A stretch of 30,165 nt of DNA from Fervidobacterium sp. (GCA_003522805.1 DPIB01000053.1:1-30165), one strand, 5' to 3'; counted from the first letter of the stretch, positions 1-8,447 are shown. Numbers and translations are program-made. Notes: generated by a model not told the origin, from the sequence alone.

Positions 1-1070
1 TCTCTTGCAACCATTATAACATCACCTACTCGATTGTACAATTCGGGATGCATACGGCCTGGCCCAAATAGTTCTAAATCAAGTGCTTCTCTTGGAGTCA
101 AAAAGTCCGCAGAATCAGGATAGTTTGAGTCGAAATAATGTTTTAGTAACTCCACGTTATTGCGTCTTGAAAGATAGAAATACATCATTCTCATTTCACC
201 ACCTGGTGGTGAGGATAACAGTCTGTTGAAAGTATCCGTCGGTTTTAGGAAATTGTTATTAGAAGAGGGAACTTGAACCATACCGTGGTCTGAGGTAATG
301 ACGAATAATGTCTCATTATTCAGAGATTCTGTTGAGAATCTTTTCAGTTCTGTGAGAAGTCTTCTCAATTCGATCTCGTAAGCATCACTATCTGGCCCCT
401 TTTTGTGTCCCAGACCATCTAGATAGCCCCAGTAGATGTATAGTATTCCCTGCCAGTCTTCCGAGAGCCGTCTCTTCAGTGTGGCAAGCAAGTCTCCCAT
501 GTAATAGTAACTCATGATATGACCGTTACGATGTATAAAGTAAGAGAGTCCGGAATTGGCTATTGTTGAGTGTGTAAGAACACCACCATAGAGGCCTTCA
601 TTTTTGAGGAGGTCGAATACATTTTCAAGCTTGTGGATTCTCTTTTTCATCATGCTTGAAAATATTCCACCTTCAACCCCAGGGTATGAGAATTCTATCA
701 TGTTTGCAATTGAACCTATTTCTCTGAGATATAGTATATATCCAAGTAGTCCATGCTCTTTTGGTGTTTTCGCTGTAAACCAACTTGTCAATGCAGCAGC
801 TGTTGTTGTCGGGAAAACACTCGAAACTTTCACGACATTTTCGAAATTGAGTTCTTTGTTCATTTCTATAAACTTCTCATACCCCATTCCATCGATCAAG
901 AATATCACTATCTTCTTCACATCGTTTAAAAGCCCCTCGAGAGGACCTTCGAGGGGATATTCATCGTGAAATGTTTGGCAGTCGAAATATTTTAAGAATG
1001 TTGACATCAGGTTCACTATGCTTTTTTCATAGTCAGGTTTACCCTCTATCATATAATACCACTCTCTCAT
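1..1070 (-). CDS. Type I phosphodiesterase / alkaline phosphatase superfamily protein (3' end outside window)
   Basis: At least 356 residues are visible. Translation starts at ATG 1070, 16 bases after the malG stop, and runs off the left edge, so the C-terminus is missing. The family fold is recognisable: a metal-binding LIDGMG near residue 55, a nucleophile region FPTTTAAALTS, YWGYLDGLGH, and SDHGMVQ, all typical of type I phosphodiesterase/nucleotide pyrophosphatase enzymes (PF01663-like). No signal peptide is visible, so it probably acts in the cytoplasm on a phosphodiester or phosphomonoester; the substrate cannot be told. It is the last visible gene of the malE-malF-malG transcription unit, with a GAGG about 14 bases before the start as a weak ribosome site. 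A sugar-phosphate or nucleotide substrate linked to maltodextrin use is possible but only inferred. Family assignment is firm, function is not. Confidence 0.8.
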   Translation of the reverse strand, partial: MREWYYMIEGKPDYEKSIVNLMSTFLKYFDCQTFHDEYPLEGPLEGLLNDVKKIVIFLIDGMGYEKFIEMNKELNFENVVKVSSVFPTTTAAALTSWFTAKTPKEHGLLGYILYLREIGSIANMIEFSYPGVEGGIFSSMMKKRIHKLENVFDLLKNEGLYGGVLTHSTIANSGLSYFIHRNGHIMSYYYMGDLLATLKRRLSEDWQGILYIYWGYLDGLGHKKGPDSDAYEIELRRLLTELKRFSTESLNNETLFVITSDHGMVQVPSSNNNFLKPTDTFNRLLSSPPGGEMRMMYFYLSRRNNVELLKHYFDSNYPDSADFLTPREALDLELFGPGRMHPELYNRVGDVIMVAR

Positions 1071-1086
1071 CTTTATGCTATAAACC

Positions 1087-3504
1087 TCATCCCTTTACTG
1101 CTCCACTTACAAGTCCACCTACTATGTATTTTTGCATGAGTAGGAAGAGCACGACCATAGGTACCATTCCAATCAAGGCGGCAGCTGTAAACAAGCCCCA
1201 CTCCGTTTCAAAAGGTCCTGTCGAGAATGTGTAAAGCCCCACTGCATATGTATATTGTTTGACGTCTTGCAAAATGATCTTTGCAAGTACGAATTCGTTG
1301 AACGTACTCATAAACGTAAGAATCACTATGACAGCGAGTATAGGTGAAGCTAATGGAAGCACTATCTTAACGAATGTTTGCCATCTTGTTGCGCCGTCGA
1401 TTAGCGCTGCTTCTTCAAGTGAATCGGGTATCGTATCATAGTATCCCTTGATGAGGTACATGTTATAAGCTATGCCACCGAGATATGCGAACACAAGACC
1501 TGAGATCTTGCTCAAACCAAATCCCGGGATGTACTTTCCAGCAAACGCAAGGAATGTATAAATGGCGATCATGTACATTATAGCTGGGAACATTTGAATG
1601 AGTAGCAAGAACATTATACCATATTTTCGTCCTTTAAATCTCATACGACTGAATGGGTATGCAGCAAGTGCAGTTACTGCCGTGGTGATAAGTGAAACAC
1701 TAAGCGCTACGATGATACTATTCATTATCCATCTTAGTAAGTAATGGTCTGGTTTTCTTTGCCAAATTTGGTCGATTCTGAATGCTGCACCATCGATTGT
1801 CTTCAAGGATTTGGATATGTCTTTAAGTCCCAATTTGTCTGAAAGATCAGTCGCTTTTCTCGACATGACGTTCATGTTTGGAACCACATTGTTTCTGTAA
1901 GTTGAAAGTACCACATCTGTCAACCTCTCAAGTGATTGAGGCCTGACCTTGATCCCAGTCTTGGATACAGTTATGAACTCAGACCCTTGATTTTCTGCTT
2001 CGCCTAAATACATTTTCAGTTCACTTATGTACGGTTCATAATTTTCAACGAACAGATCGTAATTGGTAAACATATCTTTCGCGGTTCCGGGCCAGTCGAT
2101 GTTTTTCACAAGTGCTCTCAGATTTTTCTGTTCTTTCGAACCTTCAGGTAGTTGTGCGGCAAAATCCGTCACAAGCCCAAACACACGTTTTGATTGTATA
2201 TTGAGTAACTGAAGCTGACTCGGTAAACTTAAAGAAGAGACTCTATCTTTGATTTCTAGAATCTGATCTTTCAAAACCTGTGCATTGAGATAAACCAGAG
2301 CCTGGGATATCTTTTCATAGGCTTCATCAATTTCATTGTTTAACTTGTCTAACTGACTTTTCAGTTTTGTAGCATTCGAGCTTTGCTGATTTATTTGGGC
2401 TTGTAGTTCAAACATCTTTTGAGTTGTGCTATTCAACTGATTAAGCAACAGTACACTCTCTTTGATTGTGGAAGCTACATTTGTTGTAAATGCATCTACA
2501 GTATTCAAAAAGTCTGAATATGGTGCTTTATCTTTATAAGAGAAGTTCCTCCATTTGCTAAGCACTTTTCTATAGAGTTTTTGGAACTCGCTGACAGTAG
2601 TATCTATCTCTTGAAGGTCTGCGTATTTTTCTGTTTCCAATTTCAAATTCGCTATTTCCGAAAGTGTTTCAGTAAACTTACTCATTATGAACTCTTCGTC
2701 CGGCAAAAATTCTGCATATGCTTCTGAGTCCTTAGCTGATTCTAATATCTGTGTCAAACTGTTAAGTACTTTGGAATATTCTTTCAGCTGGGGTAAAAGC
2801 AATGTTTTTATCGTGTTGATCTGATTTGTAAATTGTGACTGTTGCGATGCATAAGATTTTTCAAGAGGTTCCAAGATAGCAGTAAGTTCATCTATGCGGG
2901 TTTTCAACTTTTCTGCTTGGTTCTTCTTATCTCCGATCATTCTTTCCCAATCATTTTTTCCGGAAAATACATCATTTATTTCGGAAAGAGTCGATAGATC
3001 AACGCCATTATTGTAAAGTTCATAAGCTGCTACACCCAGATATTCTTCTGGCTTTTCAAAGTTCAGTGTCGCAACGATGCTGTCCAAGTTGTTTGAAAAG
3101 CTTGAAACAAGTTTGTCCGAATTTTGTTCAAAGTAGTCTCTTACTGCTTGTATGCTTTTGTCTATCTGCATTTTGAGTTCTTCAGTCTCTTTTATATATT
3201 CTTTGAATTTCTGGATGTCTTTGCTGAATAACTTATTAGCTTCTTCAACTGTTGCCTTATCGTGAGGTGGCGCCGAGAGTACTAGCGCATCTATATCAGA
3301 AACCAATCTTGGACCGTTTTTCTCAGGTGCAAGAAGATCTATGTAGTTTTGAAAAGTAAGTCTGCTACTGAACATTTTCGTTGAAAACGCTGCATTATCT
3401 CTTCTGAGAGATGTTGAAACAACCCAGACTATTGGGAATAAAACAACAATACACACCAAAATTAAGATTACATGGGTTAGTATTTTTCTCCTCTTTTTAA
3501 CCAT
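1087..3504 (-). CDS. malG: Maltose/maltodextrin ABC transporter permease MalG with giant extracytoplasmic insertion
   Basis: Inner-membrane permease of a MalFGK2-type importer. The N-terminal membrane segment (about residues 9-31) is followed by a conserved SLRR. The ABC permease core starts near residue 587, and the EAA loop EEAALIDGATRWQTF, which contacts the ATPase, lies near residue 695. The protein is 805 residues, while E. coli MalG is 296. The difference is one insertion between membrane segments 1 and 2 (about residues 65-580). It is rich in Lys, Glu, Gln, Leu and Ser with heptad-like stretches, so it is probably a long coiled-coil domain outside the cytoplasmic membrane. I recall similarly long MalG proteins in Thermotogales. 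The ATG overlaps the malF stop by one base (TAATG), and AGAGGTGA is a good ribosome site. No ATPase gene is adjacent, so a shared MalK elsewhere is likely. Confidence 0.93.
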   Translation of the reverse strand: MVKKRRKILTHVILILVCIVVLFPIVWVVSTSLRRDNAAFSTKMFSSRLTFQNYIDLLAPEKNGPRLVSDIDALVLSAPPHDKATVEEANKLFSKDIQKFKEYIKETEELKMQIDKSIQAVRDYFEQNSDKLVSSFSNNLDSIVATLNFEKPEEYLGVAAYELYNNGVDLSTLSEINDVFSGKNDWERMIGDKKNQAEKLKTRIDELTAILEPLEKSYASQQSQFTNQINTIKTLLLPQLKEYSKVLNSLTQILESAKDSEAYAEFLPDEEFIMSKFTETLSEIANLKLETEKYADLQEIDTTVSEFQKLYRKVLSKWRNFSYKDKAPYSDFLNTVDAFTTNVASTIKESVLLLNQLNSTTQKMFELQAQINQQSSNATKLKSQLDKLNNEIDEAYEKISQALVYLNAQVLKDQILEIKDRVSSLSLPSQLQLLNIQSKRVFGLVTDFAAQLPEGSKEQKNLRALVKNIDWPGTAKDMFTNYDLFVENYEPYISELKMYLGEAENQGSEFITVSKTGIKVRPQSLERLTDVVLSTYRNNVVPNMNVMSRKATDLSDKLGLKDISKSLKTIDGAAFRIDQIWQRKPDHYLLRWIMNSIIVALSVSLITTAVTALAAYPFSRMRFKGRKYGIMFLLLIQMFPAIMYMIAIYTFLAFAGKYIPGFGLSKISGLVFAYLGGIAYNMYLIKGYYDTIPDSLEEAALIDGATRWQTFVKIVLPLASPILAVIVILTFMSTFNEFVLAKIILQDVKQYTYAVGLYTFSTGPFETEWGLFTAAALIGMVPMVVLFLLMQKYIVGGLVSGAVKG

Positions 3505-5210
3505 TATCTGTTCACCTCTTCAAAGGAACCTGATAGCCTGAAGTTTATAAAGCTCAGTCCACCAACTATAAAGAATATGATTATGGAAATAGCGGAGGCA
3601 AATCCAAAATCTTGCCCTCTTCCACCTTCAAATGCCAACTTATAGGTGTAGGATATGAGTATATCCGTTGAGCCTGCAGGTGTTGTTGTATTCGGCATGG
3701 CTGGTCCACCACCGGTAAGTAAGTAGATGTTACCGAAGTTGTTGAAGTTGAATGCGAAGCTACCCACGAGTAGTGGTGCAACTGTGGTCATCAACAATGG
3801 GAACGTAATCTTCCAAAATCTTTGCCACTTGCTCGCACCATCTATTGATGCTGCTTCGTAATAGTCTTCCGGAATGCTTTGCAGTGCACCAAGTGTGACA
3901 ACCATCATGTACGGAAAACCAAGCCAGGTATTGACTGTCAACACTGCAACTTTTGCCCAAAATGGATCATTCATCCACTTGATTGGCTCTCCTCCGAAGA
4001 GTTGCGCAACGATGAACTTGTTTATGATACCGTACGTTTCGTTGAAAAATCCATTCTTCCAGATCAGGACCGATATGAATGCAGGTATTGCCCATGGAAT
4101 GATAAGAAGTGATCTGTAAATTGTCTTACCACGAAGATCAGGATCATTCAAGACAAGTGCAAGTATCAATCCAATGACGAAGGTGAAAAGGACACTTAAC
4201 GCCGCCCATGTGAAGTTCCAAACGAATATCTTTGTGAACGGTCCAGAAATCGTTGGATCAGTGAATATCTTCGTAAAGTTCTTAAAGCCATAACCTGATA
4301 TGTAACCAGCTACGGCGAATTTCTCTCCACTTTCGCTCACGTCATAAATCGTACCGTTTTCTTCTATCAAAGGTTTGTTTGTGGATGTGTTTATTATGAC
4401 GGTCTTAACTACGCTTTTCCCTTTTTCTACAGTTTCAGCTAATCCCAGTTTGTACATGTGCTTGATTTGAGAAAAAGTAAATCTGCCTTCCATGTCTTGA
4501 CGTATGGAGTATCTATTTAAAAGACTGTCTGTGAATTCTACTTTACTCAGGGTTGGAAATAGTATAGAGTACTTAAAGAAATCCTCGTTTATATAAGTTG
4601 ATAGATCATCTGGTGAATAGAAGTACTTATATAGTTTCTTCCCATCTCTTATAATTTCTATCCTCCCATTTTGTCTTTCAAATCTTAGTCCGCTCTCACT
4701 TAACTTTATCAGTTCAGCTTCACCAAGTATCAATTCCCCTGCTTCACTTTTGAGCACCCTGTAATCACGTGCTATGTAAGGATTATTCCCAACATAGACG
4801 ATGACCTTAAAATCTGTCGTTGGTTGTGTGCCTTCGTATCTCACATAAATATTGTAAGAGTACAGCTTTCCATCATCGATAACATACGTATATATAGGAT
4901 CAACGAGTAGTCTTTCGACTACTTCTTGCCTTGTCATGATATGTCCTGTTCCGTAGTTGGTAAAGGCTGTCCTTATTGTAAATGCTATAGGGTAGAGAAC
5001 GAGTATAAACAACAATATCAATGCAGGTATCATGTATCTGTATGGATAAGCTTTTCTGTTGATTATGAAAAAATCTATCAGAAAGATCAGGACAAAGAGC
5101 GTAATGGAGAGTTCGTAAAAACCCCTGCTAAGTAGGAATATACCGCCAAAGATGCTGAAAACAGTGAATAAAGTTAACAACACCCATCCTAGAAGTTTTA
5201 GAAACTTCAT
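3504..5210 (-). CDS. malF: Maltose/maltodextrin ABC transporter permease MalF
   Basis: Second membrane subunit of the importer. Three membrane segments occupy about residues 6-30, 35-52 and 58-80. A large periplasmic loop follows (about 88-325), analogous to the P2 loop that contacts the binding protein in E. coli MalF. The permease core then carries the EAA motif EAASIDGASKWQRFW. Length is 568, close to E. coli MalF (514). The start is uncertain. ATG 5210 and an in-frame TTG at 5213 both lie 16-19 bases after the nearest Shine-Dalgarno-like AAGGTGGAG (5230-5238), which is long. A TGA overlaps the ATG as TGATG, so translational coupling to a tiny upstream frame is possible. Together with malE and malG it imports maltose, maltotriose or related oligosaccharides; the exact sugar cannot be read from the sequence. 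Confidence 0.93.
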   Translation of the reverse strand: MKFLKLLGWVLLTLFTVFSIFGGIFLLSRGFYELSITLFVLIFLIDFFIINRKAYPYRYMIPALILLFILVLYPIAFTIRTAFTNYGTGHIMTRQEVVERLLVDPIYTYVIDDGKLYSYNIYVRYEGTQPTTDFKVIVYVGNNPYIARDYRVLKSEAGELILGEAELIKLSESGLRFERQNGRIEIIRDGKKLYKYFYSPDDLSTYINEDFFKYSILFPTLSKVEFTDSLLNRYSIRQDMEGRFTFSQIKHMYKLGLAETVEKGKSVVKTVIINTSTNKPLIEENGTIYDVSESGEKFAVAGYISGYGFKNFTKIFTDPTISGPFTKIFVWNFTWAALSVLFTFVIGLILALVLNDPDLRGKTIYRSLLIIPWAIPAFISVLIWKNGFFNETYGIINKFIVAQLFGGEPIKWMNDPFWAKVAVLTVNTWLGFPYMMVVTLGALQSIPEDYYEAASIDGASKWQRFWKITFPLLMTTVAPLLVGSFAFNFNNFGNIYLLTGGGPAMPNTTTPAGSTDILISYTYKLAFEGGRGQDFGFASAISIIIFFIVGGLSFINFRLSGSFEEVNR

Positions 5211-5568
5211 CAAAATCGAGCACAGGAGACTCCACCTTCTACAAGGTCGAGAAGAATGTGCTCTTCCCTCCTTTCAAACATCAGAGTTCTTGACTTTTCT
5301 ACCAGCCTTAGTTTTTTGTAATTTGCACTATCGTGTATGTTTCACCTCTAATTCCCTTTTCCCCTTATCGAAAAATATCCACTGCTCCTTAATCCCGATA
5401 TCATGCCGCTCATACCTTATATGCTCATCAACTTTCCATCAAAGGCTTGGTGCAAGCCAACCTTCTTCCCTTTCTCTATTCCAAAACTTTAGTCTAGGCA
5501 CAATGGATAGTCATGACTTCTAAGAAAAGGCACGGGGTACTACCCCGTGCCCCCTGATCCGTAAGATA
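5211..5568. other. malE-malF intergenic region (358 bp)
   Basis: This gap holds the malE terminator (5530-5550). On the minus strand it also has a protein-like but interrupted frame from GTG 5501 to 5274, with in-frame stops at 5441 (TGA) and 5330 (TAG). A 23-codon frame starting at ATG 5281 ends in a TGATG overlap with malF. A strong AAAGGAGGG sits at about 5265-5273 with no ordinary start codon at the right distance. The plus strand is open here for over 100 codons, but that frame runs into malF antisense, has no family I recognise and no ribosome site, so I do not call it. Confidence 0.5.
5530..5550 (-). terminator. Intrinsic terminator/attenuator after malE
   Basis: Perfect 10-bp inverted repeat GCACGGGGTA / TACCCCGTGC with a single-base spacer. 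On the minus strand it is followed by CTTTTCTTA, and there is no T-run on the other side. It sits 19 bases after the malE stop and upstream of malF. A stem-loop here would end most transcripts after malE and stabilise the malE message, giving the binding protein in excess over the permeases, as in other binding-protein-dependent systems. Confidence 0.8.
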
Positions 5569-6756
5569 TTATTTAATCTGCGCCTTTATTTGTGTCACTG
5601 CATCTGCAAGCGCTTTTTCTGGTGCGACACCTTGGTCAAGTACCTTTGCAAGCGCATCACCCATTGCTCCCCATACTGCTGCCATTTCTGGAACATTTGG
5701 CATCGGTATTCCATACGTTCCAAGGAAATCTGCAAATTTCTTCGTGAGAGGATCTTTCGTCATCACAATATCGTTAACGTCTTTTCTAGACGGGCATCTT
5801 GGGTCAGACTGCCAAATTTGGTACATGACATCCTTCGTAGCAACGAATTTCGTAAGGAAATCGAGTGCAAACAATTTGTTCTTACTTTTTGCATTAACCA
5901 TGAAACCTTGTGCACCGAAGAACGGTTTTGGATCTTTTCCACCAGGCAGTGTTGGAATTGGAGCAACGTCGAAATTTATACCTGCCTGTTTGTATCCAGG
6001 AATTGCCCATGGTCCGTTGAGGATCATTGCGGCAAGCCCATCCTTGAAGAGTCCATCCATCGTGTTGTAGTTGTCACCAGATGTAAGGAGTTTCTCATCA
6101 ACCAGTTTCTTCAAGAATTTCATTCCCTCGATTGCCCCTGCATTTGCAAGCCCAACATCTTTTACATTGATTTTACCAGATTTGTCAGTTCCAAATACAT
6201 ATCCGCCGTAGGCGAATATGGCGAATGCACTGTTGTAGAAGTTCTTGAAATCGTATACGAATCCTCTGACTTCTCCGCCGTAATCCTTTTCGATCTTCTT
6301 TGCCATCGCAATAAGCTCGTCGAACGTTTTTGGTGGAGTGGTCACATAGTCCTTGTTGTACATCAATGCTTCACCGTCGAACGCATATGGAATACCATAG
6401 AGCTTCCCGTTATAAGTGAATCCTTGGAGCGGAGTTGGGAAATATTTGTCTTTTTCTGGAAGATTAATTGGTTCAAGTAATCCGTTAACAACGAGTTCAC
6501 CAGTCCAGTCGTGCGCACCAACTATTATATCTGGACCTTCTCCTGCTGGAGCTGCTGTTAAGAATTTCGACTTGATGTCACCGAAGTTAACTTGAATGAT
6601 GTCAACTTGTACACCATACTTTGCCTTGTACTGATCCGCAAGTTTCTTAAGAATAGGAACCTGTGCCTCCGATGTCCACACCGTAATCTTCTTTGCTTGA
6701 CCAAATGCCATGAACACAAACAACACGGCAAGAACTACTGTCAATACCTTTTTCAT
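5569..6756 (-). CDS. malE: Maltose/maltodextrin-binding protein MalE (periplasmic)
   Basis: Extracytoplasmic solute-binding protein of the importer, 395 residues, matching the MalE family (about 370-400). A signal peptide covers roughly residues 1-21 (MKKVLTVVLAVLFVFMAFGQ then AKKITVW). There is no lipobox cysteine, so it is probably a free periplasmic protein. Family features include KKITVWTSE at the mature N-terminus, EGPDIIVGAHDW, a PYAFDGEALMYNKD segment and ILNGPWAIPGYKQAGI. It starts at ATG 6756 with GGGGAGGT seven bases upstream. It is first in the operon, transcribed from the promoter at about 6845-6875, and followed by a strong terminator. Thermotoga maltose-binding proteins bind maltose, maltotriose and sometimes manno-oligosaccharides, so the ligand could be broader than maltose. 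Confidence 0.93.
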   Translation of the reverse strand: MKKVLTVVLAVLFVFMAFGQAKKITVWTSEAQVPILKKLADQYKAKYGVQVDIIQVNFGDIKSKFLTAAPAGEGPDIIVGAHDWTGELVVNGLLEPINLPEKDKYFPTPLQGFTYNGKLYGIPYAFDGEALMYNKDYVTTPPKTFDELIAMAKKIEKDYGGEVRGFVYDFKNFYNSAFAIFAYGGYVFGTDKSGKINVKDVGLANAGAIEGMKFLKKLVDEKLLTSGDNYNTMDGLFKDGLAAMILNGPWAIPGYKQAGINFDVAPIPTLPGGKDPKPFFGAQGFMVNAKSKNKLFALDFLTKFVATKDVMYQIWQSDPRCPSRKDVNDIVMTKDPLTKKFADFLGTYGIPMPNVPEMAAVWGAMGDALAKVLDQGVAPEKALADAVTQIKAQIK

Positions 6757-6844
6757 ACGCTCTACCTCCCCTTCGTATAGGATAAAAGATGAAGAAGTAC
6801 CCTTCTAAAGCTAATTGCAAAATATCTTGAGTATTCCTAAACTT

Positions 6845-6875
6845 ATTATACTACAACTTTCATCAAATTGAACAA
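6845..6875 (-). promoter_or_regulatory. Promoter of the mal operon
   Basis: Minus-strand -10 TATAAT at 6850-6845. Upstream hexamers are TTCAAT at 6872-6867 (16-base spacer) or TTGTTC at 6875-6870 (19-base spacer). The -10 is consensus and the -35 is weak, as expected for an activator- or repressor-controlled sugar operon. The 5' leader would be about 80 bases. Confidence 0.55.
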
Positions 6876-6879
6876 CAAA

Positions 6880-6893
6880 TGGAATAGTTTCCA
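6880..6893. promoter_or_regulatory. Possible operator: inverted repeat next to mal promoter -35
   Basis: TGGAATAGTTTCCA is a TGGAA-N4-TTCCA inverted repeat immediately upstream of the malE -35 region. Its position would suit a regulator site. The length is short enough to occur by chance and no regulator gene is in the window. Confidence 0.25.
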
Positions 6894-7012
6894 CGGTACA
6901 AGATTGGTTTCGTATGGACAGACATATTTGAACATGCTTACGTATAAAGTAGCATACTAGAGCAAGCGACAACGATATAGTGGTTTTCATTCATAATTTT
7001 CGTTACTCATCA

Positions 7013-7041
7013 TTGAAGTTTCTCAGTACATATTATATAAT
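7013..7041 (+). promoter_or_regulatory. Sigma-70-type promoter of the cDPGS-like gene
   Basis: TTGAAG at 7013-7018 and TATAAT at 7036-7041 with an ideal 17-base spacer. This gives a leader of about 60 bases before the GGAGGTGA ribosome site at 7093-7100. Confidence 0.7.
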
Positions 7042-7106
7042 TTAAATTGACTCTTAGGTCTGTATATTTAAGAATTTCTAAAAGAGAACACTGGAGGTGA
7101 CAAGTG

Positions 7107-8447
7107 ATGGAAAAGAGAAGAAGAGTTATTATTCTTGGTGCAGCAGGAAGAGATTTTCATAATTTCAACACATTCTTTAGGAACAATCCTGATTATGAAG
7201 TTGTCGCATTTACAGCTACTCAGATTCCCGACATTGCAGGTAGGATCTATCCGGCAGAATTAGCAGGACCACTCTATCCAAATGGTATTCCCATCGAAGA
7301 AGAAGTGAATTTACCAGAGCTTGTTAAGAAGTACAATGCAGATGAAGTTGTACTTGCTTATAGTGATTTACCACATCAGTACGTCATGGAAAGGGCATCC
7401 ATCGTTCTTGCAACAGGCGCTGATTTTAAATTGATGGGACCAAAAGGAACGATGATCGAATCAACGAAACCTGTTATCTCTGTATGCGCGATAAGAACAG
7501 GCTGTGGAAAGAGCCAGACAACAAGAAGAGTACTCGACATTCTCAGGGCAAATGGGGTGAAGGTTATATCGATCAGGCACCCTATGCCTTATGGTGATTT
7601 GGTTGCGCAGAAAGTTCAGAGATTTTCTGACTATTCTGACCTTGATAAGCACGAATGCACAATCGAAGAAAGGGAAGAGTACGAACCACACATCGATAGG
7701 AAGAGTGTTATCTATGCAGGTGTCGACTACGAGGCAATATTGAGATCTGCCGAGGCAGAAAATCCTGGCGTAATTCTATGGGATGGGGGAAACAACGACT
7801 TTCCATTTTACAAATCAGACCTTCAAATAGTTGTCGTCGACCCACACAGACCGGGGCACGAAGTATCGTACTACCCGGGAATGGCAAACTTACTCATGGC
7901 AGATGTTATAGTTATCAACAAAGAAGAAACGGCAGATAGAGAAGACATAGAAACAGTGAGAAAGAACATTGCAAGATGGAATCCAAATGCCATTGTTGTG
8001 GATGCTGCATCACCGATATTTGTTGACGATGCGTCGATCATTAGAGGTAAAAAAGTATTAGTAGTTGAGGATGGACCAACCCTAACACATGGTGGAATGC
8101 GATACGGTGCAGGCTACGTAGCAGCAAAGAAATTCGGTGCAAGAGAATTGATCGATCCTAGACCATTTGCAGTCGGTTCTATTGTTTCAACATATGAAAA
8201 ATACAGTCACCTCGATGTCATACTACCAGCAATGGGCTACGGCGACAAACAGATCAAAGAACTTGAAGAAACGATAAATAATTCGGATGCAGATGTCGTT
8301 GTAATAGGTACGCCGATCGATTTAAGAAGAGTCATGAAAATAAACAAACCTGCTGTAAGAGTTAGATATGAATTACAAGAGATCGGTGAACCTACGCTTG
8401 ATGAAATAATAAAGGATTTCCTTACGAAGAAAGGATTATTGAAATAA
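7107..8447 (+). CDS. P-loop NTPase of the cyclic 2,3-diphosphoglycerate synthetase-like / COG2403 family
   Basis: Cytoplasmic protein of 446 residues. The N-terminus RVIILGAAGRDFHNFN is a Rossmann-like segment. A P-loop TGCGKSQTT lies at about residues 131-139, and WDGGNND plus VVVDPHRPGHE follow. This is the layout I associate with archaeal cyclic 2,3-diphosphoglycerate synthetase and the related predicted-GTPase family. Methanothermus cDPGS makes cyclic 2,3-bisphosphoglycerate, a thermoprotective solute, from 2,3-bisphosphoglycerate and ATP. Whether this bacterial member does so is unknown. ATG 7107 is preferred; a GTG three bases earlier is also within reach of GGAGGTGA at 7093-7100. It is a single-gene unit with its own promoter and a terminator at 8492-8533. 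Family confidence is good, enzymatic role weak. Confidence 0.75.
   Translation: MEKRRRVIILGAAGRDFHNFNTFFRNNPDYEVVAFTATQIPDIAGRIYPAELAGPLYPNGIPIEEEVNLPELVKKYNADEVVLAYSDLPHQYVMERASIVLATGADFKLMGPKGTMIESTKPVISVCAIRTGCGKSQTTRRVLDILRANGVKVISIRHPMPYGDLVAQKVQRFSDYSDLDKHECTIEEREEYEPHIDRKSVIYAGVDYEAILRSAEAENPGVILWDGGNNDFPFYKSDLQIVVVDPHRPGHEVSYYPGMANLLMADVIVINKEETADREDIETVRKNIARWNPNAIVVDAASPIFVDDASIIRGKKVLVVEDGPTLTHGGMRYGAGYVAAKKFGARELIDPRPFAVGSIVSTYEKYSHLDVILPAMGYGDKQIKELEETINNSDADVVVIGTPIDLRRVMKINKPAVRVRYELQEIGEPTLDEIIKDFLTKKGLLK

Larger units (their letters stand above)
6757..7106. other. Divergent intergenic region between malE and the P-loop gene
   Basis: About 350 bases of AT-rich DNA. It contains the malE promoter on the minus strand, a TGGAA-N4-TTCCA inverted repeat beside it, and a very good sigma-70-type promoter for the plus-strand gene. 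No further reading frame or RNA gene is evident between about 6895 and 7010. Confidence 0.6.

Noticed and set aside
5152..5523. 123-codon plus-strand frame in the malE-malF gap
   Set aside because: Overlaps the 5' end of malF antisense, has a Ser/Phe/Leu-rich composition typical of reversed coding or AT-rich DNA, and no ribosome site.
5590..6480. 296-codon plus-strand open frame opposite malE
   Set aside because: It lies wholly antisense to the well-supported malE gene, is rich in Cys, His and Trp in a way typical of shadow frames, and has no plausible ribosome site or family.
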